Source: Teredinibacter waterburyi
GTDB lineage: Bacteria; Pseudomonadota; Gammaproteobacteria; Pseudomonadales; Cellvibrionaceae
Assembly: GCF_001922985.1 (NCBI RefSeq)
Contig: NZ_MRUH01000019.1
Location: forward strand, 62,001-126,000
Direction of reading: 5' to 3'
Length of the DNA stretch: 64,000 nt
Made by a program: the position numbers and the translations under genes. This document shows, piece by piece, positions 17,937 through 28,513 of the stretch; position 1 is the stretch's first letter, and each line of letters starts with the position of its first letter. Below the pieces are notes generated by a model. It worked only from the letters and a program-made list of their open reading frames with translations. It made no database searches and was not told the origin of the DNA.

Positions 17937-19058
17937 TCAGGATAAAACCAAATTATCGCGATGAATTAGCTCATCAAAATCTTTATAACCCAATAGCGAT
18001 TCAATTCTTTTAGTGGGCTGCCCCATAATTTTACGGGCCTCGTCACTGTTGTAGTTCACCAAACCGCGCGCTATTTCACGCCCCTGCAGATCGCGACACT
18101 CAACCATATCGCCGCGCGTAAAATAGCCATCAATCTTTACCACACCAACCGGCAGTAAACTTTTGCCATTACCAAGGACAACTTTTACAGCACCATCATC
18201 AAGCACAACGACACCGCGCGACTGCATTTGACCAGCAAGCCATCGCTTGCGAGCAGCAATAGGCTCTTGATCTGCATAGAGCAAGCTACCCAAAATTTCG
18301 CCCGATGCAACTCGCGGAATTACGTCCGCTATTTTGCCTCCAACAATCACAGTACTAGCACCAGAGCGCGCAGCCAATCGAGCGGCGCGCACTTTACTGA
18401 TCATACCGCCACGCCCTAAGGAGCCACCGCCAGTCGCCATAGCATCCAGCTCTGGAGCGAGCGCAGGCTTTTCAAAAATAATTTCTGCCAAGGCATTTTG
18501 CCGTGGATCACAGTCGTACATGGCATTTTGGTCAGTGAGAATACATAACACATCAGCTTCTATTAAATTAGCCACTAATGCGCCAAGCGTATCGTTATCG
18601 CCGAAACGAATCTCGTCGGTTACAACCGTATCGTTCTCGTTAATAATGGGCACCACCCCCAAATTAACAAGCGTGCGTAAAGTCGAGCGCGCATTCAAAT
18701 AACGCTCTCGACTAGAAAGATCATCATGATCCAGCAGCACCTGGGCTGTTTTAATTTGATAATGCTGAAATAATTCTTCGTAGGCCTGAATTAAACTGCT
18801 CTGACCAACCGCCGCTGCGGCCTGCTGTTCGTGCACAGCTTTTGGCCGCTGCGCCCAACCCAGTCGAGACATACCTGCGGCAACCGCACCAGAAGAAACC
18901 AACACAACCTCGTAGCCCCGTTTGGTAAGCGCAGCAATCTGCCCCACCCAAACAGCCATAGCTTTATGATCGAGCGCGCGCCCATTATCCGTTAACAGAG
19001 CACTGCCAATTTTAATTACCCAACGACGACCGTCTTTTATTAGGTGTCTTCTGCTCAT
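17937..19058 (-). CDS. proB: Glutamate 5-kinase
   Basis: A 373-residue enzyme catalysing ATP-dependent phosphorylation of glutamate, the first step of proline synthesis. The amino-acid kinase domain (1 to about 255) shows [50 protein letters not shown] and [19 protein letters not shown]. The C-terminal PUA domain (about 280-365) begins at [16 protein letters not shown] and is typical of proteobacterial ProB. It lies 71 nt downstream of obgE, the common gammaproteobacterial obgE-proB order, and 41 nt before the hisC-like gene. Confidence 0.96.
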   Translation of the reverse strand: MSRRHLIKDGRRWVIKIGSALLTDNGRALDHKAMAVWVGQIAALTKRGYEVVLVSSGAVAAGMSRLGWAQRPKAVHEQQAAAAVGQSSLIQAYEELFQHYQIKTAQVLLDHDDLSSRERYLNARSTLRTLVNLGVVPIINENDTVVTDEIRFGDNDTLGALVANLIEADVLCILTDQNAMYDCDPRQNALAEIIFEKPALAPELDAMATGGGSLGRGGMISKVRAARLAARSGASTVIVGGKIADVIPRVASGEILGSLLYADQEPIAARKRWLAGQMQSRGVVVLDDGAVKVVLGNGKSLLPVGVVKIDGYFTRGDMVECRDLQGREIARGLVNYNSDEARKIMGQPTKRIESLLGYKDFDELIHRDNLVLS

Positions 19059-19129
19059 GCGCGATATCTTCTACTCTAAATTTTTAGCCAGTCTATTTTT
19101 ACGGCGATTTCGAATTAACGACAACAGCC

Positions 19130-20434
<1,305 letters not shown>

Positions 20435-20483
20435 CTAATACCTGTAACGCTGGGAGCTAAGCATAAACTCATCCCCACAATGC

Positions 20484-20516
20484 AAAAAAGCCCCGCTACC
20501 AAGTAGCGGGGCTTTT
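20484..20516 (-). terminator. Intrinsic terminator after rplU-rpmA
   Basis: Stem AGCCCCGCTAC / GTAGCGGGGCT with a 3-nt loop (20489-20513). Read on the minus strand it is followed by a run of six T. It lies just after the rpmA stop and insulates obgE. Confidence 0.9.
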
Positions 20517-20536
20517 CGAAGAACTTAAAACCGAAA

Positions 20537-20794
20537 TTAAGCCGCTACGATGCTAACGTACTTACGGTTTAGAGGACCTTTCACTTCAAACTTCACCGCG
20601 CCATCAGACTTAGCGAACAAAGTGTGATCCTTACCGATACCAACATTAGTTCCAGCATGAAAACGTGTACCACGCTGACGAACAATGATGTTACCTGCTA
20701 CAACTTCTTGACCACCGAAAATTTTAACGCCCAAACGTTTACTTTCGGAATCGCGACCGTTGCGTGTACTACCGCCTGCTTTTTTGTGAGCCAT
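20537..20794 (-). CDS. rpmA: 50S ribosomal protein L27
   Basis: Complete 85-residue L27, located near the peptidyl transferase centre. [39 protein letters not shown] and [20 protein letters not shown] are diagnostic. It starts directly with the mature MAHKK end, so there is no Firmicute-type N-terminal extension to be cleaved. It lies 14 nt after rplU in the usual pair. Confidence 0.98.
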   Translation of the reverse strand: MAHKKAGGSTRNGRDSESKRLGVKIFGGQEVVAGNIIVRQRGTRFHAGTNVGIGKDHTLFAKSDGAVKFEVKGPLNRKYVSIVAA

Positions 20795-20808
20795 GATCTA
20801 CTCCTAAA

Positions 20809-21120
20809 TTAACCTTTGATGCCAGTGATTTTAACTTCGGTATACCACTGACGGTGACCTTGACGCTTCATGTGATGCTTACGACGCTTGAACTTGATGA
20901 TAGTCACCTTGTCTGCACGACCGTGACTAACAACTTCAGCGGTCACTTTAGCACCGGCAACTACGGGAGCACCGATCTTAATGTCATCACCATTAGCAAC
21001 TAGCAAAACCTGATCGAAATCGACGCTTTCGCCGGTTGCCACTTCAATTTTCTCTAGACGAAGAACTTCGCCTTCTTCCACGCGGTGCTGTTTTCCACCG
21101 GCAGCAATTACTGCGTACAT
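20809..21120 (-). CDS. rplU: 50S ribosomal protein L21
   Basis: Complete 103-residue L21 ([20 protein letters not shown]-terminal [20 protein letters not shown]), a 23S rRNA-binding protein. It is the first gene of rplU-rpmA. In most gammaproteobacteria ispB is immediately divergent from it, but here fba takes that position. Confidence 0.98.
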   Translation of the reverse strand: MYAVIAAGGKQHRVEEGEVLRLEKIEVATGESVDFDQVLLVANGDDIKIGAPVVAGAKVTAEVVSHGRADKVTIIKFKRRKHHMKRQGHRQWYTEVKITGIKG

Positions 21121-21505
21121 ACGTGCGCTCCAATTACAAAGTTGGACGATACGAAGCAGCCGACCTTCCGACTTTTAAGTTAACACCACCATTGGCACCA
21201 ACCGCAGAGCTTGCATCGTTTTCGAAACACCCTAAACAAGTAGAATTGCAACCGCTTCACTAGCACTATACTAGCCCACCAAACGCAACCACCCCTTCGG
21301 GGGCGCGAATTTTACTTCAGCACTGCTCGCAAAGCAAACAGTTGCAAGCCAATTTCACTGCTTTTAAGGATATTTAAGGCCGCAAGAGTACAAAACATCC
21401 GCCATTCCCCCTATAATGGCCGCCTATTGAGGGCCACTGACTCGCAAACACACCAGCCCCCTTAAATTTTCAACTCATACCGCAACACACACAGGAACCC
21501 AGATT
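21121..21505. promoter_or_regulatory. Divergent rplU / fba promoter region
   Basis: 385 bp with no supported gene. On the plus strand CTATAATGG (TATAAT at 21412-21417) is a good -10 candidate about 90 nt before fba, although its -35 is weak. On the minus strand a TATAGT-type -10 occurs near 21265-21275. A small GC hairpin, CCCC-TTC-GGGG, lies at about 21292-21302. The leader of rplU is about 140 nt. Confidence 0.4.
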
Positions 21506-22585
21506 ATGTCGACCAAGATTCTCGATGCAGTAAAACCGGGCGTAGCAACCGGCGACGACGTTCAAAAGATCTTTGAAATAGCCAAAGCCAATGCCTTTGC
21601 TCTGCCAGCCGTAAACTGCGTGGGAACCGATTCTGTAAATGCGGTATTAGAAGCAGCGGCAAAAGTAAAATCACCGGTTGTTATCCAATTTTCCAACGGC
21701 GGCGCAGCCTTTTACGCAGGGAAAGGCTTGAAAGCTGAAGGGCAGCAAGCCCAGATCCTGGGCGGTATCGCCGGCGCGAAGCATGTTCACGCCGTTGCCG
21801 AAGCCTACGGTGTTCCGGTAATTTTGCACACCGACCACGCCGCCAAGAAACTTCTACCTTGGATCGACGGCCTGCTCGACGCTGGCGAAAAGCACTTTGC
21901 TGAAACCGGCAAACCGCTTTTCAGTAGCCACATGATTGACCTTTCTGAAGAAAGCCTCGAAGAAAACATCGAAACCTGCGCCAAGTATCTTGAACGCATG
22001 AGCAAGATGGGTATGACCCTCGAAATCGAACTTGGCTGCACCGGCGGCGAAGAAGATGGCGTAGACAACACAGGCATGGACAGCTCAGAACTCTACACCC
22101 AACCAGAAGATGTGGCCTACGCATACAAAACATTGATTGCCGTTAGCCCACGCTTCACCATCGCAGCCGCATTCGGTAACGTACACGGCGTATACAAGCC
22201 AGGCAATGTTCAGTTGACACCGAAAATTCTCGATAACTCTCAGACCTATGTATCCGAGAAGTTTGGCCTTCCAGCTAAATCCTTGAACTTCGTCTTCCAC
22301 GGCGGTTCGGGCTCTTCTAAAGAAGAGATTCAAGAATCGATCGGTTACGGCGTAATCAAAATGAACATTGATACCGACACCCAGTGGGCATCTTGGGAAG
22401 GCGTAATGAACTACTACAAAGCCAACGAAGGTTACTTACAAGGCCAGATCGGCAACCCAGATGGTGACGACAAGCCTAACAAGAAGTACTACGACCCACG
22501 CGTTTGGTTGCGCAAAGGGCAGGAAGCAATGATTGCCCGCCTCGAGCAGGCCTTCAGCGACCTAAACGCAATCGACCGACTCTAA
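21506..22585 (+). CDS. fbaA: Class II fructose-bisphosphate aldolase
   Basis: A 359-residue zinc-dependent class IIA aldolase of glycolysis and gluconeogenesis, cleaving fructose 1,6-bisphosphate to dihydroxyacetone phosphate and glyceraldehyde 3-phosphate. Signatures are PAVNCVGTDSVNAVLEAA, the first metal ligand in VILHTDHAAKKLLPW, LEIELGCTGGEEDGVDN, AAFGNVHGVYKPGNV (metal His) and NFVFHGGSGSSKEEIQ (metal His), then VIKMNIDTDTQWA. Length matches E. coli FbaA. AGGAA precedes the ATG by 9 nt, and a terminator follows. It is not clustered with pgk, gap or tkt. Confidence 0.97.
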   Translation: MSTKILDAVKPGVATGDDVQKIFEIAKANAFALPAVNCVGTDSVNAVLEAAAKVKSPVVIQFSNGGAAFYAGKGLKAEGQQAQILGGIAGAKHVHAVAEAYGVPVILHTDHAAKKLLPWIDGLLDAGEKHFAETGKPLFSSHMIDLSEESLEENIETCAKYLERMSKMGMTLEIELGCTGGEEDGVDNTGMDSSELYTQPEDVAYAYKTLIAVSPRFTIAAAFGNVHGVYKPGNVQLTPKILDNSQTYVSEKFGLPAKSLNFVFHGGSGSSKEEIQESIGYGVIKMNIDTDTQWASWEGVMNYYKANEGYLQGQIGNPDGDDKPNKKYYDPRVWLRKGQEAMIARLEQAFSDLNAIDRL

Positions 22586-22614
22586 GCAAAGTTACCGATT
22601 ACATTTTTCCAACT

Positions 22615-22643
22615 AAACCCCAGCCATTCGCTGGGGTTTTTTA
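22615..22643 (+). terminator. Intrinsic terminator of fbaA
   Basis: Stem AACCCCAGC / GCTGGGGTT with loop CATTC (22616-22638), followed by T residues. Confidence 0.92.
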
Positions 22644-22818
22644 TATCTCACCAAAAGCACTCTTGTGTCGTCAAAATCGACGCGCTAAAGTGAGACCCTG
22701 CGGGAATATCTGTAGTATATTGTCGCTCGAAAATAGTGTTATCCAGCTGATTCTGCTGGTTTGGTGGCGAGTGCTCGCTTAGCACTGCTGTAACTTACCC
22801 CTGCAACCATAACGAATA

Positions 22819-24291
22819 ATGACAATGACTAACGTTAACCAGAAACTGTCCGTTACCGAGAAAATCGGCTACAGCTTGGGCGACCTTGCCGCTAACTTGA
22901 TCTTTCAAACTCTAGTAACCTTTATTGCGTTCTTTTATACAGACGTTTACCGTATTCCTGCGGCAACCGCAGCAACCATCATCTTTCTCGGCGGTATGGC
23001 CGGCGCCTTTTTCAACCCTGTAATGGGGATGATTGCCGACCGCACCAATACACGCTGGGGTAAGTTTCGCCCCTGGATCCTATGGACCTCGGTACCCTTT
23101 GGCCTAATCTCACTGGCTGCGTTTAGTACCCCAGATTTGGGCGAAAACGGCAAGGTGATATATGCCGTAACGACCTATGTACTACTCGTAGTAATTTACT
23201 CCGCCAACAACCTGCCCTACTCGGCATTGAGCGGTGTACTCACGGGCAGCATGCAAGAGCGCAACAGTTTGTCTTCCTACCGTTTTGTGGCGGTAATGGT
23301 TGCTCAATTTATTATCCAAGTGCTGCTTTTGCCGCTGGTTCTTATCTTGGGCGACGGCGACAAGGCTGTCGGCTTCAAAAACACGATGACCTTCTTTTCA
23401 ATTATTGGTGTGATCTTTTTCATCATCACCTTTATTACCACCAAAGAGCGCGTCATCCCAAAGCCTGAACAGCGCTCTAGCATACTTGAAGATCTAGGCG
23501 ACCTATTTAAGAACAAGCCCTGGATTGTAATGTTAGTGGTAACCGTTCTGGTCTTTGTAACCCTCGCGCTTAAGGGTGGCATGTATGTTTACTATTTCAA
23601 GTACTACCTGAGCGAGCCCCATCTAGCGGCGTTCCTGACCGATGTTGGTTTTAACGGCTTTATGGCCAACCTCAACAGCGGCCTAACTAGCGTTGGCTTG
23701 ACCGAGTTTAAGTGGCCCAAAGATGCTCCCACGTCAGCGTTAAGCTTATTCAATGCAGGTGGTATCATCTTTATGATTGTCGGGATTGGCTTCTCTAAAT
23801 CGCTGGCAGACAAGCTTGGCAAGCGCGATGTATTTGCCGTTGCGCTACTGGCATCAACACTCTTTATGCTGGCATTTTACGTGTACGCTCCAGACGCGAT
23901 TGGCATCGTATTTGTTTCGCAAATTTTACATGGGTTCTTTTACGGTATTACCATCCCACTGTTATGGGCAATGATTGCCGATGTCGCCGACTACTCAGAA
24001 TGGAAAAACAATCGCCGCGCTACAGCTATCATCTTTTCGGCTATGATTTTTGGCCTAAAAGCTGGCCTTAGTATCGGTGGCGCACTAGTAGCGGCCATTT
24101 TGGCGCATCTCAACTATGTTGCCGAAGCGCCAATGCAAGCCGCCGAAACTGTAAACGGTATTAAATTAGCGGTGAGTCTATACGCTTCTACACCGTTCTT
24201 AATTGCGGTTGCCGCTATGCTTGTGTACGAGATCAACAAGCGTATGGAATTGCGAATTGAGCAAGACTTGATCGAACGACGCAGTAACTAA
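22819..24291 (+). CDS. GPH-family sugar:cation symporter (MelB/XynT-like)
   Basis: A 490-residue inner-membrane carrier with about 12 helices. The glycoside-pentoside-hexuronide family start EKIGYSLGDLAANL is clear. The conserved loop motif GMIADRTNTRWGKFRPW carries the cation/substrate-site Asp, and YSANNLPYSALSGVLTGSMQERNSLSS follows. The later WAMIADVADYSEWKNNRRATA is the family's second signature. Members import oligosaccharides or glycosides with Na+ or H+. The gene just downstream is a cytoplasmic GH43 enzyme, so xylo- or arabino-oligosaccharides are the probable cargo. Two small leader hairpins occur before it (22743-22759 and 22770-22786). A second ATG two codons in is an equally possible start. 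Confidence 0.9.
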   Translation: MTMTNVNQKLSVTEKIGYSLGDLAANLIFQTLVTFIAFFYTDVYRIPAATAATIIFLGGMAGAFFNPVMGMIADRTNTRWGKFRPWILWTSVPFGLISLAAFSTPDLGENGKVIYAVTTYVLLVVIYSANNLPYSALSGVLTGSMQERNSLSSYRFVAVMVAQFIIQVLLLPLVLILGDGDKAVGFKNTMTFFSIIGVIFFIITFITTKERVIPKPEQRSSILEDLGDLFKNKPWIVMLVVTVLVFVTLALKGGMYVYYFKYYLSEPHLAAFLTDVGFNGFMANLNSGLTSVGLTEFKWPKDAPTSALSLFNAGGIIFMIVGIGFSKSLADKLGKRDVFAVALLASTLFMLAFYVYAPDAIGIVFVSQILHGFFYGITIPLLWAMIADVADYSEWKNNRRATAIIFSAMIFGLKAGLSIGGALVAAILAHLNYVAEAPMQAAETVNGIKLAVSLYASTPFLIAVAAMLVYEINKRMELRIEQDLIERRSN

Positions 24292-24303
24292 ATACCTGCC
24301 ACC

Positions 24304-24331
24304 ATGCATAGGGTGTTCGCACCCTATGCAT
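24304..24331 (+). terminator. Strong 12-bp TTCG-loop hairpin between transporter and GH43 gene
   Basis: Perfect stem ATGCATAGGGTG / CACCCTATGCAT closed by a TTCG tetraloop, directly after the symporter stop. There is no T-run after it, so it may be an mRNA 3'-end stabiliser or partial attenuator rather than a classical terminator. Confidence 0.55.
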
Positions 24332-24430
24332 TATCAAGTCACATTTGAACGTACCCTATTCTCACCTAGTCATTCGTTAGAATTGCTCCTCTAGCAATGA
24401 TTAAAGCTTTTCAACTGTACGGAAGTGAAC

Positions 24431-25447
24431 ATGTCTGATAACACCGAAAACGTCGATTACAAAACCCTGAAATCCCAAGCTATCTCACAACCTCTGGTTG
24501 AGCATATTTACACGGCCGACCCTTCGGCGCATGTCTTCGACGGCAAGATTTATATCTACCCGTCCCACGATATCGATGCAGGAATTCCCTTTAACCACAA
24601 CGGCGATCACTTCGGCATGGAGGATTACCACGTAATCTCCATGGACAGCCCCGATAGCGAAGCGGTGGACAACGGCGTTGCACTACACGTTAAAGATGTC
24701 GCTTGGGCGGAACGTCAAATGTGGGCCCCAGACGCGGCAACGAAAGACGGCAAATACTACCTGTACTTCCCCGCAAAGCGCGCGGATGATATTTTTCAAA
24801 TTGGCGTAGCGGTTAGCGATTCTCCTACTGGGCCATTTACTGCCCAGCCAGAAGCTATTCAAGGCAGTTACACCATCGACCCCGCTGTATTCGCCGATGA
24901 TGACGGCGAATACTATATGTACTTTGGTGGAATTTGGGGCGGCCAGTTACAGAACTACCGCAACAACCAATACGATGCCAATGGCACAGAACCAGCCGAT
25001 GACGAACCAGCACTGGGCCCTATTGTGGCGAAAATGAGTGATGACATGCTTGAGTTTGCCGAAGAACCTCGGGAAATAAGCATCGTCGACGAGAACGGCG
25101 CACCATTGCTAGCAGGCGATCACGATCGACGCTTTTTTGAAGCCTCATGGATGCACAAGTACAAGGGGAAATATTACTTTTCCTACTCTACCGGCAATAC
25201 TCACCTAATCTGCTATGCCACTGGCGACAGCCCTTACGGCCCCTTCACCTATCAAGGCCAGATTTTGACACCAGTTGTCGGGTGGACGACCCACCATTCT
25301 ATTTGCGCCTATGAAGACAAGTGGTACCTGTTCTATCACGACTCGATTTTATCTGAGGGTGTAACCCACCTACGCTCAATAAAAATGGCCGAGATCAGCT
25401 ACGACAGCAACGGTAAAATCGTCACACTGGCGCCCTATATTGACTAG
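24431..25447 (+). CDS. GH43 glycoside hydrolase (xylosidase / arabinofuranosidase type), cytoplasmic
   Basis: A 338-residue family 43 enzyme with the five-bladed beta-propeller pattern. TADPSAHVFDGKIYIYPSHD holds the expected catalytic-base Asp near the start of blade 1. TIDPAVFADDDGEYYMYFGG holds the pKa-modulating Asp, and FFEASWMHKYKGKYYFSYS holds the general-acid Glu. WTTHHSICAYEDKWYLFYHD forms the last blade with the calcium/active-centre His. No signal peptide is present, so it acts in the cytoplasm on imported oligomers. I chose the ATG at 24431 (CGGAAG 8 nt upstream) over the GTG at 24425. The exact specificity (beta-xylosidase or alpha-L-arabinofuranosidase) cannot be decided from sequence. 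It is 139 nt downstream of the GPH symporter and probably co-regulated with it. Confidence 0.88.
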   Translation: MSDNTENVDYKTLKSQAISQPLVEHIYTADPSAHVFDGKIYIYPSHDIDAGIPFNHNGDHFGMEDYHVISMDSPDSEAVDNGVALHVKDVAWAERQMWAPDAATKDGKYYLYFPAKRADDIFQIGVAVSDSPTGPFTAQPEAIQGSYTIDPAVFADDDGEYYMYFGGIWGGQLQNYRNNQYDANGTEPADDEPALGPIVAKMSDDMLEFAEEPREISIVDENGAPLLAGDHDRRFFEASWMHKYKGKYYFSYSTGNTHLICYATGDSPYGPFTYQGQILTPVVGWTTHHSICAYEDKWYLFYHDSILSEGVTHLRSIKMAEISYDSNGKIVTLAPYID

Positions 25448-25451
25448 AAAC

Positions 25452-25501
25452 GGTGCAATAACGCAGTTAGTGGGCTCCGACTCAGCCCACTAGGCTGCAC
25501 C
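25452..25501 (+). terminator. Two-tier hairpin after GH43 gene
   Basis: Inner stem TAGTGGGCT / AGCCCACTA with 7-nt loop (25468-25492), flanked by an outer pair GGTGCA / TGCACC (25452-25457 and 25496-25501). It lies 5 nt past the GH43 stop. There is no T-run, so a terminator role is likely but not certain. Confidence 0.55.
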
Positions 25502-25651
25502 CTAACGCACCAAAACCCTGCAAAATAGAACTGGGCCACGCGGCACAACACGAACACACCGCAAACCCAGCGCGGCGACTTGACACCACCCCTTGTGCGC
25601 CCTAGCATCCCAGCCTCTATTTTTGTGGCCCTACTATAAGAACAATATTAA

Positions 25652-26614
25652 ATGAACTCTTTTCATAAGGTTGTCGAGCATGATTTCGCGGCCGTAAATC
25701 AGCTGATTATCGATCAACTTCACTCCGACGTAGATCTTGTCGAAAATATTGGTCACTATATTGTCGACGCTGGCGGTAAGCGATTGCGCCCCTTGCTGGT
25801 ACTGCTCGTTGCTAACGCGCTTGGCTATCAAGGCAAACAACATCTAAGCTTAGCTGCCATTATTGAGTTTATTCATACGGCAACACTACTCCACGACGAC
25901 GTGGTAGACGTTTCCAGTCTGCGTCGTGGCCGACCTACGGCAAATGCCAAATTTGGCAACGCCCCAAGTGTATTGGTTGGCGACTTCCTTTATTCCCGCG
26001 CGTTTCAAATGATGGTCGCGATTGGCGAAATGGACATTATGGCGATACTGTCCGACACCACTAATGTGATTTCCGAAGGGGAAGTACAGCAGTTGATCAA
26101 TGCCAAAAACCCCGATGTTACCGAAGCCAACTACATGACGGTCATCCACAAGAAAACAGCCGCACTGTTCGAAGCCGCTTGTGAGACTGGCGCTGTATTG
26201 GCAGGAGCGACGCCGACGCAACGCCTAGCGATGCGACAATTTGGTTACCATCTGGGGCTGGCATTCCAACTGATCGACGACGCACTAGACTACGAAGGTG
26301 ACGCCGATAAGCTAGGTAAAAATGTAGGCGACGACTTGGCCGAAGGTAAGCCTACACTTCCGTTGATACATGCAATGGAAAACGGCAACGCCTCGGAAAA
26401 AGCGTTAATTCAAGCTGCCATTCGAGAAGGCGGTTTAGACCAGCTCGACAGCATATTAACGATTGTTCAAAAGCGCGGCGGTCTCGACTACACCAAAGCC
26501 TGTGCTAGCGCACACGCCAACCAAGCCCTAGCCCTTTTAGGCGAACTAGAGGCCTCCCCTTTCAGCTCGGCTATGGCCGAGTTAACTGCATTCTCTGTGG
26601 CGCGCTCCAGCTAG
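25652..26614 (+). CDS. ispB: Octaprenyl (polyprenyl) diphosphate synthase
   Basis: A 320-residue trans-prenyltransferase that makes the long isoprenoid side chain of ubiquinone and menaquinone. The first Asp-rich motif is LLHDDVVD and the second is LIDDALDYEGD; GGKRLRPLLVLL at the IPP site and GDFLYSRAF follow family rules. Small residues upstream of the first motif imply a long product, as in IspB. IspB is normally divergent from rplU; here it is about 4.5 kb away with fba, a sugar carrier and GH43 in between. No strong ribosome site precedes the ATG. Confidence 0.96.
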   Translation: MNSFHKVVEHDFAAVNQLIIDQLHSDVDLVENIGHYIVDAGGKRLRPLLVLLVANALGYQGKQHLSLAAIIEFIHTATLLHDDVVDVSSLRRGRPTANAKFGNAPSVLVGDFLYSRAFQMMVAIGEMDIMAILSDTTNVISEGEVQQLINAKNPDVTEANYMTVIHKKTAALFEAACETGAVLAGATPTQRLAMRQFGYHLGLAFQLIDDALDYEGDADKLGKNVGDDLAEGKPTLPLIHAMENGNASEKALIQAAIREGGLDQLDSILTIVQKRGGLDYTKACASAHANQALALLGELEASPFSSAMAELTAFSVARSS

Positions 26615-26665
26615 CTTTCTGGTATATGCACGCCATCCAACTCAACACTGTACGAGAACACGCCA

Positions 26666-28309
26666 ATGGATGTACAAAACCTATCTGACCTATATAGCAA
26701 CTGGCAAGAACTCACCGAACATGCTGCAAGCTGGGACACAAAAACCCTAAAGCAAGCATTTGCCGACGACAACAACCGGGCAGCGCGTTATTCCGTTGCG
26801 GCGGCAGGCTTAGAGCTCGACTATTCCAAGAACCACATCGACGACACCACCATAGACCTCCTAATGTCGGTGGCGAAACAAGCCGACCTGAAAGGTGGGA
26901 TTAAACGTTTATTCCGCGGCGATCACGTCAACAACACCGAAGATCGACCAGCCCTGCACACCGCACTACGTTTTGAAGGTGCTCCCAGCACCGACGAGCA
27001 GCGTGATGTTCAAGCCACTTTAGACAAGATGTCGAATTTGATCGAGCGCGTATACAGCGGCGATTGGCGCGGCTATAGCGGCGAAAAGATTACCGACGTA
27101 GTAAACATTGGTATCGGCGGTTCCGACCTCGGTCCCCGCATGGTTACTAAAGCCTTAACGCCTTATCATACCGGTGATGTCAAAGTTCACTTCGTGGCCA
27201 ACGTCGATGCCGCTGAAATTTACGATTTAACCAACGGCCTCAACCCCGCAAGTACACTTTTTCTGATCGCTTCGAAGTCATTTTCTACTCAAGAAACGCT
27301 TGAAAATTCTCTTAGTGCACGCCGCTGGATGCTGGAAAAAGGCTGCCCAGAAGACCAGCTGGCACACCACTTTGTCGCTATTTCGTCCAAAGTCGACAAG
27401 GCCGTTGAGTTTGGCATAGACGCGGATAATGTTTACCCGCTCTGGGATTGGGTTGGTGGCCGCTATTCGCTTTGGTCTGCAATAGGAATGCCGATTGCGT
27501 TCGCCATAGGTATGGACAACTTTAACAAGTTGCGTCACGGCGCTGCCGCCATGGACAAACACTTTTCCGAAGCGCCACTAGAACGCAATATTCCGGCTTT
27601 ATTGGGGCTATTGATGTTCTGGTACAGCGGCTTGCGCGGTACTGACACCCAAGCGATTCTGCCTTATGCCTACCACCTACAGTTGCTGCCGGCCTACTTG
27701 CAGCAACTAGAAATGGAAAGTAACGGCAAAAGCGTGACCAAAAGTGGTGTTCGCGTGAACTACCAAACCGGCTCGATTGTATGGGGCACAGAAGGAACCA
27801 ACGGCCAGCACTCCTTCCACCAGCTGTTGCATCAGGGCACGACCATGGTGCCTATCGACTTTATCGCCACGTTGAAAGCACATCACCCTATTGACCACCA
27901 GCACAAGCTACTCTTTGCTAACTGCGTGGCGCAAAGTCAGGCACTGATGACCGGTCGCGACCTCGCCACCACAGAAAATGAAATGCGCAGTCTCGGCGTT
28001 AGCGACAATGAGATTGACGCCATCGCCGCGCACAAGGTTCACCCAGGCAACCGCCCCAGCAATATGATATTGATGGACAAGTTGACACCCGAAACACTTG
28101 GGTCGCTTATCGCGGCCTACGAACACAAGGTGTTTACCCTCGGCACACTTTGGAATATCAACTCCTATGATCAATGGGGCGTTGAACTCGGCAAGCTACT
28201 AGGGACGCATGTAGCGACTGCAATTAGTACCACAGACATACCCGGTAACTGGGATTCATCTACCCAAACACTGGTGAAAAAATTTAATGAAGCGAATAAG
28301 TCTATTTAA
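26666..28309 (+). CDS. pgi: Glucose-6-phosphate isomerase
   Basis: A 547-residue phosphoglucose isomerase interconverting glucose 6-phosphate and fructose 6-phosphate. Signatures are VNIGIGGSDLGPRMV, IASKSFSTQETL, WDWVGGRYSLWSAIGMPIA (PROSITE-type Pgi signature), GTDTQAILPYAY, WGTEGTNGQHSFHQLLHQG (catalytic Glu and His), and the Lys in AAHKVHPGNRPSN. Full length compared with E. coli (549). It is 51 nt after ispB and could share its transcript. It links glucokinase output to fba and supplies glucose 6-phosphate for the glycogen and nucleotide-sugar genes in the window. Confidence 0.98.
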   Translation: MDVQNLSDLYSNWQELTEHAASWDTKTLKQAFADDNNRAARYSVAAAGLELDYSKNHIDDTTIDLLMSVAKQADLKGGIKRLFRGDHVNNTEDRPALHTALRFEGAPSTDEQRDVQATLDKMSNLIERVYSGDWRGYSGEKITDVVNIGIGGSDLGPRMVTKALTPYHTGDVKVHFVANVDAAEIYDLTNGLNPASTLFLIASKSFSTQETLENSLSARRWMLEKGCPEDQLAHHFVAISSKVDKAVEFGIDADNVYPLWDWVGGRYSLWSAIGMPIAFAIGMDNFNKLRHGAAAMDKHFSEAPLERNIPALLGLLMFWYSGLRGTDTQAILPYAYHLQLLPAYLQQLEMESNGKSVTKSGVRVNYQTGSIVWGTEGTNGQHSFHQLLHQGTTMVPIDFIATLKAHHPIDHQHKLLFANCVAQSQALMTGRDLATTENEMRSLGVSDNEIDAIAAHKVHPGNRPSNMILMDKLTPETLGSLIAAYEHKVFTLGTLWNINSYDQWGVELGKLLGTHVATAISTTDIPGNWDSSTQTLVKKFNEANKSI

Positions 28310-28397
28310 CAACGCATTTTTGAGACCTGACGCATAAAATGCCCTGCATCACGGTCGATAAAAAACGTTATAGTTTTGTGAAGATTTGCGGTTTGAA

Positions 28398-28443
28398 CTT
28401 TGCGATTATGGCTAGGTCAGATGATCTGCTAGTAATCGCAAAG
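28398..28443. repeat. 46-bp imperfect palindrome between pgi and the bufferin operon
   Basis: Outer arms CTTTGCGATTA (28398-28408) and TAATCGCAAAG (28433-28443) are exact complements. Nested inside are CTAG (28412-28415 with 28429-28432) and CAGAT/ATCTG (28418-28422 with 28424-28428), separated by short bulges. No T-run follows on either strand. It could be an operator region for bufA, a weak terminator or RNA-stabilising end for pgi, or a REP-like element. Confidence 0.6.
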
Positions 28444-28513
28444 CAAAATTACCGCGAAATAGCCGCTATAAATGACGCAGAGCGCTGATGTAAAGTAGCC
28501 AATAATACTCATC

